Below are positions 1 to 9,918 of a DNA stretch of 64,000 bases, one piece after another (position 1 is the stretch's first letter; each line of letters begins with the position of its first letter). A program made the translations under genes and the position numbers. Below the pieces are notes generated by a model, which did no database searches, was not told the origin of the DNA, and worked only from the letters and a program-made list of their open reading frames with translations. Origin of the DNA: Mycobacterium barrassiae (lineage in GTDB: Bacteria > Actinomycetota > Actinomycetes > Mycobacteriales > Mycobacteriaceae); the NCBI RefSeq assembly GCF_025822765.1, contig NZ_JACKUK010000011.1:62001-126000 (forward strand), written 5' to 3'.

Positions 1-3000
1 TCGGACAGGATCGCTTGTTTGACACGTTGTTCGTGTATGAGAACTATCCGGTCGATCTCGCGGCGCTATCGGGGGCACAGGACCTTTCGGTCACCGGGTT
101 CAGTGCTCGCGAGTACAACCACTATCCGTTGACGGTGGCGGTGACGCCGGGGCCGCAGTTGAGTCTGCGGGTGGAGTACGCCTCAGAGGTGTTCGACGCG
201 GCGGCCGTCGACGCGATAGCCCGTCGCTTCCAACGGATTCTGGCCGTCGCGGTCACTGATCCCGATCAGCGGTTGTCCGCCATCGATGTCCTGGATGCCG
301 ACGAGCATGACCAGCTTGATGGGTGGGCGAACCGGGCGGTGTTGAGTCGGCCGATGGATGCGCCGAAGTCCATTCCTGCGGTGTTCGCCGAGCAGGTGGA
401 CCGCGACCCGACGGCGGTGGCGTTGACGTTCGAGGGTCGGTCGATGACCTACGGCGAGCTCGATGGCGTCGCCAACAGGCTGGCCCATCGACTGTCAGGT
501 CTCGGTGCAGGCCCGGGTCAGGTTGTGGCGCTGCTGATCCCGCGGTCCGCGGAAGCGATCGTCGCGATGCTGGCGGTGCTCAAGACGGGGGCGGCGTATC
601 TGCCGATGGACCCCGCGCACCCCGATGCCCGGATCGCGTTCATGATCGAAGACGCCGCGCCTGTCGCCGTGATCACCATGGCGGATCTTTGTTCGCGTCT
701 TGATCAGTGTGACGTGGCGGTCCTTGATGTCGACGATCCCTCTCTCGCGGAAGAGTCCGGCGGCGCTTCACTACCGGTGCCCGCGCCGAATGATGTGGCG
801 TATCTGATTTACACGTCGGGGACGACTGGTGTGCCTAAGGGTGTGGCGGTGTCGCATGTGAATGTGACGCAGGCGTTGGAGTTGTTGCCTGTGGAGATGC
901 CTGCGGGTGCGGGTCAGGTGTGGTCGCAGTGGCATTCGTTGGTGTTTGACGTCTCGGTGTGGGAGATCTGGGGTGCGCTGTTGCATGGTGCGCGGTTGGT
1001 GATTGTGCCTGAGGCGGTGGCGGGTTCACCGACTGAGCTGCATGAGTTGTTGGTGCGTGAGCAGGTCAGTGTGTTGTATCAGACGCCGTCGGCGGCGGGG
1101 ATGCTCTCGCCGCAGGGTTTGGAGTCGACCACGTTGGTGGTGGCTGGTGAGGCGTGTCCGACGGAGTTGGTGGATCGGTGGGCGCCGGGGCGGGTGATGA
1201 TCAACGCTTATGGTCCTACTGAGGCCACGATTTATGCGGCGATCAGTGCTCCGTTGGTGGCGGGTTCGCATGAGGCGCCGATCGGGTCGCCGGTTGCTGG
1301 TGGTGCGACGTTTGTGCTTGATGAGTGGTTGCGTCCGGTGCCTGCGGGTGCGGTGGGTGAGTTGTATCTGGCTGGGCGTGGTGTGACGGTGGGTTATGTG
1401 AACCGTGGCGGGTTGACGGCGTCGCGGTTTGTGGCGTGTCCGTTCGGGGAGCCGGGGGCGCGGATGTATCGCACCGGGGATCTGGTGCGTTGGGGTGCTG
1501 ATGGGCAGTTGCAGTATCTGGGTCGTGCTGATGATCAGGTCAAGATCCGCGGCTATCGCATCGAACTCGGCGAGATTCAGGCCGCGCTGGCCCGGGTGGA
1601 GGGCGTCGTGCAGGCCGCGGTGATCGTGCGCGAGGACCGGTCCGGCGATAAGCGACTGGTGGGTTATGTCACCGAATCGGCAACCGGTGCAGTGGATATC
1701 GCCGCGATACGACCGATGCTGGCGCAGCGGTTGCCCGGCTATATGGTGCCTGCGGCGGTGGTGGTGTTGGAGTCGTTGCCGTTGACGGTCAATGGCAAGT
1801 TGGACCGGCGGGCGTTGCCGGCGCCGGAGTATCAGACCGCGGCTCGTTATCGGGCTCCTTCTAACGCGATCGAAGAGGTCATTGCCGGCATCTTCGCTCA
1901 GGTGTTGGGTGTGGAGCGCGTTGGTGTCGATGACTCGTTCTTCGATCTGGGTGGGGACTCGATCTCGGCGATGCGAGTGATCGCCGCGGTCAACACCGCC
2001 CTGGACGCCGAAGTTGCGGTGCACACGATTTTTGAGGCGCCGACGGTCAGTGGTATGAGTCGGCATGCGGAGGATGCGAGCACGCTGGCTTCATCGATGG
2101 CCAACACGCCCAGCTTCGCGTCCGTGCATGGGGTGGACGCAACCGAGGTTCATGCCCGCGAGCTGACGCTGGACAAGTTCCTCGACGACACCACGCTGGC
2201 AGGCGCACCCAACTTGGCGCGGCCGAGTGCCGACGTGCGCACAGTGCTGTTGACCGGGGCGACCGGGTTCTTGGGTCGTTATCTGGTGTTGGAGCTGCTG
2301 GAGCAGCTGGCGCCCGTCGATGGGCAGTTGATCTGTTTGGTGCGCGGTAAGGACGATGAGGACGCGCGGCGTCGTCTGGAGAAGACCTTCGACAGCGGTG
2401 ACCCGCACCTGCTGGCCCACTTCCACGAGCTGGCTGCCGACCGGCTGCAGGTCGTCGCCGGCGACAAAGGCCACGCCAACCTTGGAATGGACGAGGAAAT
2501 CTGGCAATGCCTCGCCGATACCGTTGATCTGGTCGTGGATTCGGCCGCTCTGGTCAACGGGGTGCTGCCTTACCCAGAGTTGTTCGCCCCGAATGTGGTG
2601 GGGACGGCGGAGTTGATTCGGTTTGCGTTGACCAGCAAGCTCAAGCCGTATGCGTTTGTGTCGACCTCGGATGTGGGTCGTCAGATCGAGCCGTCGGCGT
2701 TCACCGAGGATGCCGATATCCGCGCCATCAGCGCGACCCGGATCGTGGATGGCAGTTATGCCAATGGGTATGGCAACAGCAAGTGGGCTGGTGAGGTGCT
2801 GTTGCGTGAGGCTCACGATTTGTGTGGTCTGCCGGTGGCGGTGTTCCGCTCGGGCATGATCATGGCCGATCCGAGGTATGCCGGTCAGCTCAATGTGTCG
2901 GATACGGTGACGCGGATGGTGTTGTCGGTGGTGGCCACCGGGGTGGCGCCGGAGTCGTTCTACCAGCTGGATGCCGACGGTAGGCGGCAGCGGGCGCACT

Positions 3001-3455
3001 TTGATGGTCTGCCGGTGGATTTCGTGGCTGAGGCGATCGCGACGCTGGGTACGCGGTTGGTCGAGGGGTTTGAGACCTATCACGTGATGAACCCTCACGA
3101 TGACGGTATCGGGATCGACCAGTACGTCGACTGGTTGATCGAGGCGGGGTATCCGATCGAGCGCATCGCCGACTTCAACGAATGGGTGACGCGGTTCGAG
3201 GCCGGGCTTCAGGGGTTGCCGGAGGCTCAGCGTGCGCAGTCGGTGTTACAGATGCTGCAGCTGCTGCTTCAGCACACCGACGGCCAGGTGGCGGCCCCCG
3301 AGCCGACCCTGGGCTCGTATGCGCCGGCGGATCGGTTCCACGCCGCGGTCAAAGACGCCAAGATCGGCGCCGACCACGACATCCCCCACATCAACGCATC
3401 GGTCATCGTCAAATACGCCACCGATTTGCAGCTACTCGGCCTGCTCGAGGTCTAG
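1..3455 (+). CDS. Nonribosomal peptide synthetase, 3' end (C-A-PCP-R), partial
   Basis: This is the C-terminal part of an NRPS. The frame is open from base 3, so the gene begins outside the window and the TTG at 15 is not its start. The order is the C-terminal tail of a condensation domain (to about 300), an adenylation domain (about 370-1830, core [11 protein letters not shown], then [18 protein letters not shown] and [11 protein letters not shown]), a carrier domain ([13 protein letters not shown] near 1940-1980) and an NADPH-dependent thioester reductase domain (about 2230-3455, GATGFLG and YGNSKWAGE). An R terminus releases the peptide as an aldehyde, or as an alcohol after a second reduction, as in glycopeptidolipid assembly. 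The C-domain tail matches the D-acceptor (DCL) domain of the next NRPS much better than its LCL domains, so the missing upstream module probably ends in an epimerase. My hand-aligned A-domain pocket is D-V-W-Y-V-A-A-I-Y; I cannot assign a substrate. Confidence 0.93.
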   Translation, partial: GQDRLFDTLFVYENYPVDLAALSGAQDLSVTGFSAREYNHYPLTVAVTPGPQLSLRVEYASEVFDAAAVDAIARRFQRILAVAVTDPDQRLSAIDVLDADEHDQLDGWANRAVLSRPMDAPKSIPAVFAEQVDRDPTAVALTFEGRSMTYGELDGVANRLAHRLSGLGAGPGQVVALLIPRSAEAIVAMLAVLKTGAAYLPMDPAHPDARIAFMIEDAAPVAVITMADLCSRLDQCDVAVLDVDDPSLAEESGGASLPVPAPNDVAYLIYTSGTTGVPKGVAVSHVNVTQALELLPVEMPAGAGQVWSQWHSLVFDVSVWEIWGALLHGARLVIVPEAVAGSPTELHELLVREQVSVLYQTPSAAGMLSPQGLESTTLVVAGEACPTELVDRWAPGRVMINAYGPTEATIYAAISAPLVAGSHEAPIGSPVAGGATFVLDEWLRPVPAGAVGELYLAGRGVTVGYVNRGGLTASRFVACPFGEPGARMYRTGDLVRWGADGQLQYLGRADDQVKIRGYRIELGEIQAALARVEGVVQAAVIVREDRSGDKRLVGYVTESATGAVDIAAIRPMLAQRLPGYMVPAAVVVLESLPLTVNGKLDRRALPAPEYQTAARYRAPSNAIEEVIAGIFAQVLGVERVGVDDSFFDLGGDSISAMRVIAAVNTALDAEVAVHTIFEAPTVSGMSRHAEDASTLASSMANTPSFASVHGVDATEVHARELTLDKFLDDTTLAGAPNLARPSADVRTVLLTGATGFLGRYLVLELLEQLAPVDGQLICLVRGKDDEDARRRLEKTFDSGDPHLLAHFHELAADRLQVVAGDKGHANLGMDEEIWQCLADTVDLVVDSAALVNGVLPYPELFAPNVVGTAELIRFALTSKLKPYAFVSTSDVGRQIEPSAFTEDADIRAISATRIVDGSYANGYGNSKWAGEVLLREAHDLCGLPVAVFRSGMIMADPRYAGQLNVSDTVTRMVLSVVATGVAPESFYQLDADGRRQRAHFDGLPVDFVAEAIATLGTRLVEGFETYHVMNPHDDGIGIDQYVDWLIEAGYPIERIADFNEWVTRFEAGLQGLPEAQRAQSVLQMLQLLLQHTDGQVAAPEPTLGSYAPADRFHAAVKDAKIGADHDIPHINASVIVKYATDLQLLGLLEV

Positions 3456-4580
3456 CGAATCCGGGAAGCCGTTTTGGGGCCGGTGCTCCCGATATTGCTC
3501 GGTGCGATTCGTGTCGCTCAGCTGGGCGGGTCGCGGTACCGGTGTTGGGGCGTGTGAACGTTCGGCCGGTGCCTTGAACATGCGACGTTTCAGGGCTACC
3601 GCCCGCTTTTCCACCAACAGCCAACTCGCAGCGGCCACGGGCAGTGTGGCTGCGATGGCGACGAGGAAAAATACGGCAGGGCTCAATTGGGCGAGCCCAA
3701 ACGTGGCGAGCAACTGCTGCATCGGGAATCCGTAGACGTACACGCCGTACGACAGATCGTGTCGCAGATTTATCCTGCGGACGAGGGCGCCGGAAACGAT
3801 GATCGCGTACGCCACGGGAATGGCTGCGAGCGCCCGATAGTTCTCCATGAATCCCGATGCCACGATGACCGTGACGCTGAGGGCCACCAACGACCAGCGG
3901 GCAGGGATCCTGTCCTGGTACTGGAAGAACATCGCCCCGGCAAGAAACATCAGGAAGAAGCGGGCCAGCGCCTGCGGCCACGTCGGTATTTCGAACGTTG
4001 AGTAAGAAACGTACGCCGACCAGCACAACGCGACGACGAACAAGGTCGGAATGGTCCAGCGGCGCTTGAGGAGGCCGACAAACCCCAGCACGGACACCAT
4101 GAGGTCGCACAACAATACGAAGAACAGGGTCCAGATCGCCCCGTTCCATACCTTCGGGTATGGCACCCCCGTCGGCGTGCCGTCGATCCCCGCGTAGCCC
4201 ACATTCAAGATGGCGTTGTTGAGGACATACGCGATCTCAGACGACAGGGTGATCGTCGTGTGCTGGTACGCCGCGGCAATCGGGGCGATGACAAAAGCAA
4301 TCACCACCAGACATACCCACAGGCCTGGGAAGATCCTTAGCGCACGGGAAGCCCAGTACTCCTTGAGGTTCGGGTGCCGCATCCAGCTGGCCACGATGAG
4401 AAACCCGGAAATTGTGAAGAAGCCGTCCGCGAAAAGCTCGCTCAGCAGCCTCGTTACCGCTTCGTTGGGTATGGAGCGGCCGGTGAGGTCCCAGGAGTGC
4501 CAGAAAACCACCCCGATCGCAAGGACGAGTCGCCACGCCGTCAACGCATTGCGGCGCGGATCGAACGCTTGCCTCAGCAC
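3432..4580 (-). CDS. Membrane acyltransferase, acyltransferase-3 (OafA/YrhL) family
   Basis: The product is a 382-residue polytopic membrane protein. The N-terminus carries the family pattern: an [14 protein letters not shown] segment whose His is the usual catalytic residue, then a [10 protein letters not shown] segment and RALRIFPG. About ten hydrophobic segments follow, with a hydrophilic basic tail of about 60 residues. Members move acyl groups onto sugars, lipids or peptides at the membrane; the Atf acyltransferases of mycobacterial glycopeptidolipid clusters are of this kind. The start is a GTG at 4578-4580. The 3' end overlaps the 3' end of the upstream NRPS by 24 bp in convergent orientation. 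Its position between two NRPS genes suggests it decorates one of their products; that is inference, and the acyl substrate is unknown. Confidence 0.85.
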   Translation of the reverse strand: MLRQAFDPRRNALTAWRLVLAIGVVFWHSWDLTGRSIPNEAVTRLLSELFADGFFTISGFLIVASWMRHPNLKEYWASRALRIFPGLWVCLVVIAFVIAPIAAAYQHTTITLSSEIAYVLNNAILNVGYAGIDGTPTGVPYPKVWNGAIWTLFFVLLCDLMVSVLGFVGLLKRRWTIPTLFVVALCWSAYVSYSTFEIPTWPQALARFFLMFLAGAMFFQYQDRIPARWSLVALSVTVIVASGFMENYRALAAIPVAYAIIVSGALVRRINLRHDLSYGVYVYGFPMQQLLATFGLAQLSPAVFFLVAIAATLPVAAASWLLVEKRAVALKRRMFKAPAERSHAPTPVPRPAQLSDTNRTEQYREHRPQNGFPDSLDLEQAE

Positions 4581-5418
4581 TACAAATCCCCCCAGGGTCG
4601 GAGTCCAGCCGAAACGAGCTCCGACGGATGGGGCAGAGTTTGTCGCCCGGTACCGCCAGATCCGGAGTCTCTACTTATAAGCGGTTCCGGGTCATGATCG
4701 CAATTTCTAACGACGATTCGGTTCGCTACGTCGACGTTTGGAAGGCCCGGCAAAGCGAGTGCCGGCGCACGAGCGTTTCGACAGGCGGGCAGCGTTTGCG
4801 AGCTAACGAGTCCGATGGGCGGCGGCCCACTACCGATCGCTTGCTGGCGGGGCCAGGTGCAGTCAGTCTGGCCGTAGGTCATGCCGCCGAAGGGTTGACC
4901 CGATTCCTGCATTTGCTGCGTCAGCGGGGGCGGTCCGACCGACAGCCAGGTCGGTCATTGGTGTGACCTCAACATTCGCCGAATTCGTAACTCGGCGGAA
5001 ACCGGCGGGGCAAAATTTGCTTGCGGTACGGAAGTTACCGCGAAGCCCACCAAATTTGCCAGCTAGCTGCTTCAAGGCCATCTTCGGTTATTAGCACCAT
5101 CCATGACGCTGGTGCAAATTTTGCCAAACCATTGATCAGCTCCCTTAGCTATATTACCGTCCGTCCCGGGGCGGATGAGATCTTGATCGGGGCGGCGTCC
5201 GCCTTGTGCTCGACTAGATGGCCTGGAGAAAGATGACTATCGATCCGCTTCCCGACGACGGCACCACCTTTGTGTCGATCGAGGACCAGCAGAAACAGGG
5301 TCCAGCCCGACATGCCGCCGAGGATTGCCTGCGAGAGGCTGGCACCGGTCCGGGCGCCTGATGGGCAACCCCGTAGCTCAGGACCGTCGGATTCGACGAC
5401 GCCTGGCGACGGCTCGAC
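4581..5418. other. Intergenic region upstream of the five-module NRPS
   Basis: This 838-bp stretch lies between divergently transcribed genes (acyltransferase to the left, NRPS to the right). Its short open frames show no recognisable protein, so I call no gene. It is more AT-rich than its surroundings, especially 4980-5160, where three AAATTT-centred boxes sit. A possible -10 (TATATT, 5150-5155, or TAGCTA, 5146-5151, with TTGCCA at 5121-5126 as -35) would leave a leader of about 260 bases before the NRPS start. No MbtH-like gene is present here. Confidence 0.6.
5009..5125. promoter_or_regulatory. Three AAATTT-centred boxes in the NRPS promoter region
   Basis: GGCAAAATTTGC at 5009-5020 and its exact reverse complement GCAAATTTTGCC at 5114-5125 form a 12-bp inverted repeat 93 bp apart. 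Each contains an 11-mer of the form GCAAA-w-TTTGC, itself a dyad. A third, CAAATTTG, is at 5051-5058. Spaced AT-rich dyads in high-GC DNA upstream of an NRPS could bind a specific regulator or a silencer such as Lsr2. The sequence pattern is direct observation; the function is inference. Confidence 0.4.
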
Positions 5419-8400
5419 ATGGTGAGTGAGATGGACCTCGGTGACCGAGCGCTGCCGCTGACGCGCGGGCAGCTCGGTATCTGGCTGTCGCAGGAGAGTG
5501 GTGTCGTCGGCACGGCGTGGCAGCTTGGCCTCCTGGTGCGAATCGAGGGGGCGATTGAACGTCACCTGCTCGAGCGCGCAATCCGTCAGGCGCTGCAAGA
5601 GGCCGAACCGGCCAGGTCCGCCTTTTTCGAGGTCGACGGCGAGGTGTTCCAACAGGCGATCGACTATTCGAACGTCGAGGTGGCCTATCAAGATGTGACT
5701 GGCTCGGCCGATCCGGTGGAAGAAGTCCGCCAGATCACGTCTTCGATGCAACGCACACCGATGCCGTTGTCGGGTCCGCTCATAAAGTTCGCCCTGTTCC
5801 GAACAGGCCCCGATCAGTCCTACATGTACGGGCTGTGTCACCACATGGCCGTGGACGGAGCCGGCATGGCGCTGGTCTGCCGTCGCATCGCGACGATCTA
5901 TTCGGCGCTTGTTGCTGGAAAACCAATCCCCCCTGCCTATTTCGGTTCCATACAGGACTTGGTCGACTGCGAGTCGGAATACGAGAACTCCGCCGGCTAT
6001 CTCGACGATTTGGCCTACTGGAGCGCCAACCTCCCTCCGGAGGCGGGACTGAACCAACCGTCGTCGCAGTCTCCGCATACCTATGACGCATGCTTGCCTT
6101 CGGCGTCGGTTCAGATGAATCCAGTCGTCGTCGGCCGGGTCAAGGAACTCACCAAGGAACTGCGCATTCGTCGACACTCGGTGATCACTGCGGCGTGCGC
6201 CCTCCTGGCGCGAGCGTGGTCCGGACAGGGTTCGGAGGTGGCGCTCGATTTCCCGGTGAGCAGGCGCGTAGACCCAGGCGCGAAGACACTTCCCGGCATG
6301 TTCTCCGGAGTGGTGCCCCTGGTGCTGAAGACTCCGCCGGACGCTACCGTCGCCGAATTCTGCCGGCATGTCGACGCGCGCATCCAGGAACTGCTGCGGC
6401 ACCAACGCTTTCCGGTTCACGCACTCGAAACCGAACGCGGCCTTCGGGGCCCGGGACAGGGCGCGAACCGGGTCGCGGTGAACTTCATCCCCGGTCGGCT
6501 CACTCTGGACCTCGGTAGCGCTCGGGCACACGCGACATACACGAATTTCGGTCCGCTTGGGCACTATGGGCTCTTCTTCCTCGGATCCAGCGACGAACTC
6601 TTCTTCACCACAGCGGGCGCCGGTCAGCCGTTCGCGAATTTCGAAGTTGGCGACCTGGCGGGACGCTTAGGTCGGTTGTTGACCGCGATGGCGGCCGATC
6701 CCACTGCGCGGTTGTCGTCATTGGGTGTCGTGGGTGGTGCGGAGTGTGACCGGCTGTCGGGGTGGGGCAATCGGTCGGTGCTGTGGGGGTCGGGGCCGGG
6801 GTCGATGACGGTGCCGGAGTTGTTTGGGGTGCAGGTGCGGTCGCGGCCTGAGGAGGTGGCGCTCTGCGGTGGGGGTCGGTCGTTGACTTACCGCGAGTTG
6901 GATGCCGTCTCGGATGGGTTGGCGGGGGTGTTGGCCGGACTCGGGGCACGTCCGGGCGTGTCTGTCGGATTGTTGGTTCCGCGGTCGGTGGACGCGGTGG
7001 TGGCGTTATTGGCGGTGTTGAAGTCCGGGGCGGCGTATGTGCCGATCGACCCGAGCCTGCCCGACGCTCGGATTGAGTTTCTGCTCGCCGACGCCGCGCC
7101 GATCATCGTGGTCACCACCGATGAATTGCGTTCGCGGCTGGGTGGTTTCGCGGGGACCGTGGTTGACGTCGCAGATCCGCCAGTGGTGGATGCGCAGGTG
7201 GCGGTTCGGGCGCCGGCGACGATGGATATCGCGTACGTCGTGTATACGTCGGGCACCACAGGGATGCCGAAAGGTGTTGCGGTTTCTCATCACAATGTGA
7301 CGCAGTTGATGGAGCCGTTGCATGCCGGGGTGGGCGCGGGGCCGGGCAGGGCGTGGTCGCAGCTGCATTCGTTGGCCTTCGACTTGTCGGTGTGGGAGAT
7401 CTGCGGGGCGCTGCTCAGTGGTGGCCGCCTGCTCGTGATCCCGGAGTCGGTAGCGGCCTCCCCGCCGGATTTGCATGCTCTGTTGTGCGCCGAGACCGTC
7501 GATGTTTTGACCGAGACGCCATCGGCGGTGGCGATGCTCTCGCCGCAGGGGTTGGCGGGCACGACGTTGGTGGTCGCCGGGGAAGCGTGTCCGACCGAGG
7601 CGGTGGATCGGTGGGCGCGGAATCGGGTGATGGTCAACGCCTATGGGCCCACGGAGACCACGATGGGGGTGGCGATCAGTGCGCCGCTGACCCCTGGTTT
7701 GGGGACAGTGCCGATCGGGTCGCCGGTGTCGGGCGCGGCGTTGTTTGTGTTGGACCGGTGGTTGTTACCGGTGCCCGCCGGGGTGGTGGGGGAGTTGTAT
7801 ATCGCCGGCGAGGGGGTTACGGCGGGCTACGTGGGTCGGGCGGGGTTGACGGCGTCGCGGTTTGTGGCGTGTCCGTTCGGGGGCGCGGGTGCGCGGATGT
7901 ATCGCAGCGGGGATTTGGTGCGCTGGCGTGCCGACGGGCAGTTGGAGTATCTGGGCCGCGCCGATGAGCAGGTCAAGATTCGTGGGTACCGCATCGAGTT
8001 GGGCGAAATCCGGGCGGCAATAACCGAACTCGACGGTGTCGAGCAAGCGGTGGTGATCGCGCGGGAGGACCGTCCCGGCGACAAGCGTCTGGTCGGCTAT
8101 GTCACCGGAACTGCGAATACCGCCGAGATCCGACGCGCGTTGGCTGACCGGTTGCCGTCCTACATGGTGCCCGCGGCGATCGTCACGCTTGACGCAATTC
8201 CGTTGACGGTCAACAACAAGCTCGACATTCGTGCGCTGTCGGCACCGGAGCTGCAGACTGTTGAGCGTTACCGGGAGCCGTCGACTCCTGCCGAAGAGAT
8301 TCTGGCGGGCATCTACGCCGAGGTGCTCGGTGTCGACCGGGTCGGTGTGGATGATTCCTTCTTCGAATTGGGTGGCGATTCGTTGTCGGCGATGCGGCTG

Positions 8401-9600
8401 ATCGCGGCGATCAAAACCAGGCTCGGAGCGGGTGTCGGCGTACGCGCGCTGTTCGAGGCGCCCACGGTGGCCCGATTGGGGCCCCACATCCAATCCAGCG
8501 CGGGGCGGTTGGAGCCGTTGCGTGCGGTGGAGCGGCCTGAAGTGGTGCCGTTGTCGTTCGCGCAGAGCCGGTTGTGGTTCATCGACCAACTGCAGGGGCG
8601 CTCATCCGCTTACAACATGCCCTTAGCGGTGCGACTGGTCGGACCCTTGGATGTTGGGGCGTTGGGTGCCGCGTTCGCCGATGTGGTGGAGCGCCATGAG
8701 AGCCTGCGCACGCTGATCACCGCGCCCGACGGAACCCCCCAACAGGTGGTCGCCGAACCTGAACGCGCCGATTTCGGCTGGCGGGTTGTCGATGCCACCG
8801 AGTGGTCGATGAATGAGCTGGAGCGCGAGGTCGAGGCTGCCGCGTTACGCAGTTTTGATTTGTCGGCTGAGGTTCCGTTGCGGGCGTTGGTGTTTCGGGT
8901 TGGTGTGGGTGTTCATGTGTTGGTGGCGGTGGTGCATCATATCGCTGCTGATGGGTGGTCGATTTCGACGTTGACTCGGGATTTGAGTCAGGCGTATGCG
9001 AGTCGGTGTGTGGGTCGGGCGCCGGGGTGGGCGCCGTTGCCGGTGCAGTATGTGGATTACACGTTGTGGCAGCGCGCGAATTTGGGTGATCTCGACGACG
9101 GTGATAGTCCGATCGCGCGGCAGTTGGCGTATTGGATGGGTGCGTTGGCGGGCATGGCTGAGCGGGTGCAGTTGCCCACTGATCGGCCGTATCCGGCGGT
9201 GGCTGATCATCGTGGTGCCGCGGTTGATATTGCGTGGCCGGCTGATCTGCAGGTGCGGGTGGCGGGGTTGGCCCGGGCGCAGGGCGTGACCAGTTTCATG
9301 GTGGTGCAGGCGGGGTTGGCGGTGTTGTTGTCCAAGCTGAGCGCTTGCAGTGATGTGGCGGTGGGGTTCCCGATCGCTGGGCGTGGTGATCCTGCGCTCG
9401 ATGATGTGGTGGGGTTGTTGGTCAACACGTTGGTGTTGCGGGTGGATTTGGGGGGCAATCCCAGCGTTGGCGAGGTGTTGGCGCGGGTGCGGGCGAGCAG
9501 TCTGGCTGCTTATGAGCATCTTGCGGGTGGATTTGGGGGGCAATCCCAGCGTTGGCGAGGTGTTGGCGCGGGTGCGGGCGAGCAGTCTGGCTGCTTATGA
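5419..9600 (+). CDS. NRPS fragment 1: C-A-PCP-C (N-terminal part)
   Basis: The first open piece of the split NRPS is 1,393 codons; the last 28 or so are out-of-frame readthrough of the second repeat copy and end at TGA 9598-9600. C1 has HHMAVDG at about residues 139-145 in place of HHxxxDGWS, and it opens the assembly line, so it may be a starter C domain that accepts an acyl group. A1 has [11 protein letters not shown] and NAYGPTETT; my hand-aligned pocket is D-L-W-T-V-A-A-M-G. PCP1 has [14 protein letters not shown]2 opens with [15 protein letters not shown] and has HHIAADGWS, the LCL pattern. ATG 5419 is the most upstream usable start; ATG 5431 is the alternative, and neither has a strong ribosome binding site. 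Confidence 0.85.
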   Translation: MVSEMDLGDRALPLTRGQLGIWLSQESGVVGTAWQLGLLVRIEGAIERHLLERAIRQALQEAEPARSAFFEVDGEVFQQAIDYSNVEVAYQDVTGSADPVEEVRQITSSMQRTPMPLSGPLIKFALFRTGPDQSYMYGLCHHMAVDGAGMALVCRRIATIYSALVAGKPIPPAYFGSIQDLVDCESEYENSAGYLDDLAYWSANLPPEAGLNQPSSQSPHTYDACLPSASVQMNPVVVGRVKELTKELRIRRHSVITAACALLARAWSGQGSEVALDFPVSRRVDPGAKTLPGMFSGVVPLVLKTPPDATVAEFCRHVDARIQELLRHQRFPVHALETERGLRGPGQGANRVAVNFIPGRLTLDLGSARAHATYTNFGPLGHYGLFFLGSSDELFFTTAGAGQPFANFEVGDLAGRLGRLLTAMAADPTARLSSLGVVGGAECDRLSGWGNRSVLWGSGPGSMTVPELFGVQVRSRPEEVALCGGGRSLTYRELDAVSDGLAGVLAGLGARPGVSVGLLVPRSVDAVVALLAVLKSGAAYVPIDPSLPDARIEFLLADAAPIIVVTTDELRSRLGGFAGTVVDVADPPVVDAQVAVRAPATMDIAYVVYTSGTTGMPKGVAVSHHNVTQLMEPLHAGVGAGPGRAWSQLHSLAFDLSVWEICGALLSGGRLLVIPESVAASPPDLHALLCAETVDVLTETPSAVAMLSPQGLAGTTLVVAGEACPTEAVDRWARNRVMVNAYGPTETTMGVAISAPLTPGLGTVPIGSPVSGAALFVLDRWLLPVPAGVVGELYIAGEGVTAGYVGRAGLTASRFVACPFGGAGARMYRSGDLVRWRADGQLEYLGRADEQVKIRGYRIELGEIRAAITELDGVEQAVVIAREDRPGDKRLVGYVTGTANTAEIRRALADRLPSYMVPAAIVTLDAIPLTVNNKLDIRALSAPELQTVERYREPSTPAEEILAGIYAEVLGVDRVGVDDSFFELGGDSLSAMRLIAAIKTRLGAGVGVRALFEAPTVARLGPHIQSSAGRLEPLRAVERPEVVPLSFAQSRLWFIDQLQGRSSAYNMPLAVRLVGPLDVGALGAAFADVVERHESLRTLITAPDGTPQQVVAEPERADFGWRVVDATEWSMNELEREVEAAALRSFDLSAEVPLRALVFRVGVGVHVLVAVVHHIAADGWSISTLTRDLSQAYASRCVGRAPGWAPLPVQYVDYTLWQRANLGDLDDGDSPIARQLAYWMGALAGMAERVQLPTDRPYPAVADHRGAAVDIAWPADLQVRVAGLARAQGVTSFMVVQAGLAVLLSKLSACSDVAVGFPIAGRGDPALDDVVGLLVNTLVLRVDLGGNPSVGEVLARVRASSLAAYEHLAGGFGGQSQRWRGVGAGAGEQSGCL

Positions 9601-9918
9601 GCATCAGGATGTGCCGTTTGAGGTGTTGGTGGAGCGGCTCAATCCGACCCGTAGTTTGGCTCATCATCCGTTGGTGCAGGTGATGTTGGCGTGGCAGAAC
9701 CTGCCGGTGGCTGCTGGTGCTGCGGCGGGGTTGGGGTTGGGTGAGGTTTCTGCTGAGGCGTTGCCGGTGGCCACTCGTACTGCGCGGATGGATTTGTCGT
9801 TTTCACTCTCGGAGCGGTTCAGCGATGACGGCGCTGCTGCCGGTATCACCGGCACGGTGGAATTCCGCACCGATGTCTATGACACCGAAACCATCCAAAC
9901 CCTCATCCACCGATGGCA
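8850..9918 (+). repeat. Long near-identical repeat in the C2 region, copy 1
   Basis: About 1.07 kb, covering the C-terminal two thirds of C2, is nearly identical to 19744-20812 at a constant offset of 10,894 bp. Similarity drops sharply at both ends: upstream of CAGTTTTGATTTG and downstream of CACCGATGGCAAC. Such a tract between modules suggests recent duplication or gene conversion. It is long enough to confuse short-read assembly, and it contains the 85-bp frameshifting insertion. Confidence 0.8.
9437..9605 (+). repeat. 84-bp direct repeat with 1-bp spacer, frameshifting the NRPS (site 1)
   Basis: Bases 9437-9520 and 9522-9605 are identical 84-mers (beginning TGCGGGTGG, ending TATGAGCATC) separated by one T at 9521. 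The net insertion is 85 bp, one base over a multiple of three, so frame 1 runs into TGA at 9598-9600. The C3 domain of the same enzyme, near 12690-12775, has no duplication at the equivalent place. Deleting 85 bp rejoins AAYEH directly to QDVPFEVL, the expected C-domain sequence. Confidence 0.95.

Noticed and set aside
15-17. TTG as a start codon for the first NRPS
   Set aside because: Codons before it (GQDR) continue the conserved C-domain sequence found in the second NRPS, so the gene is open at the left edge.
1026-3098. Long minus-strand open frames opposite the first NRPS (346 and 335 codons)
   Set aside because: They are antisense shadows of the GC-rich A and R domains; the translations are low-complexity Arg/His/Gln-rich with no family motif.
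4628-4966. Short open frames in the intergenic region before the NRPS
   Set aside because: No recognisable domain, no ribosome binding site, and overlapping frames on both strands of similar length.
9350-9511. Upstream part of the frame for NRPS fragment 2 (and 20244-20405 for fragment 3)
   Set aside because: It is the wrong-frame reading of condensation-domain DNA (Trp/Cys/Arg-rich); real sequence starts at the repeat.
9437-9605. Programmed ribosomal frameshifting at the 85-bp insertions
   Set aside because: No slippery sequence or need is seen. A frame change would still leave 28 duplicated residues inside a conserved domain, while exact removal of 85 bp restores it.
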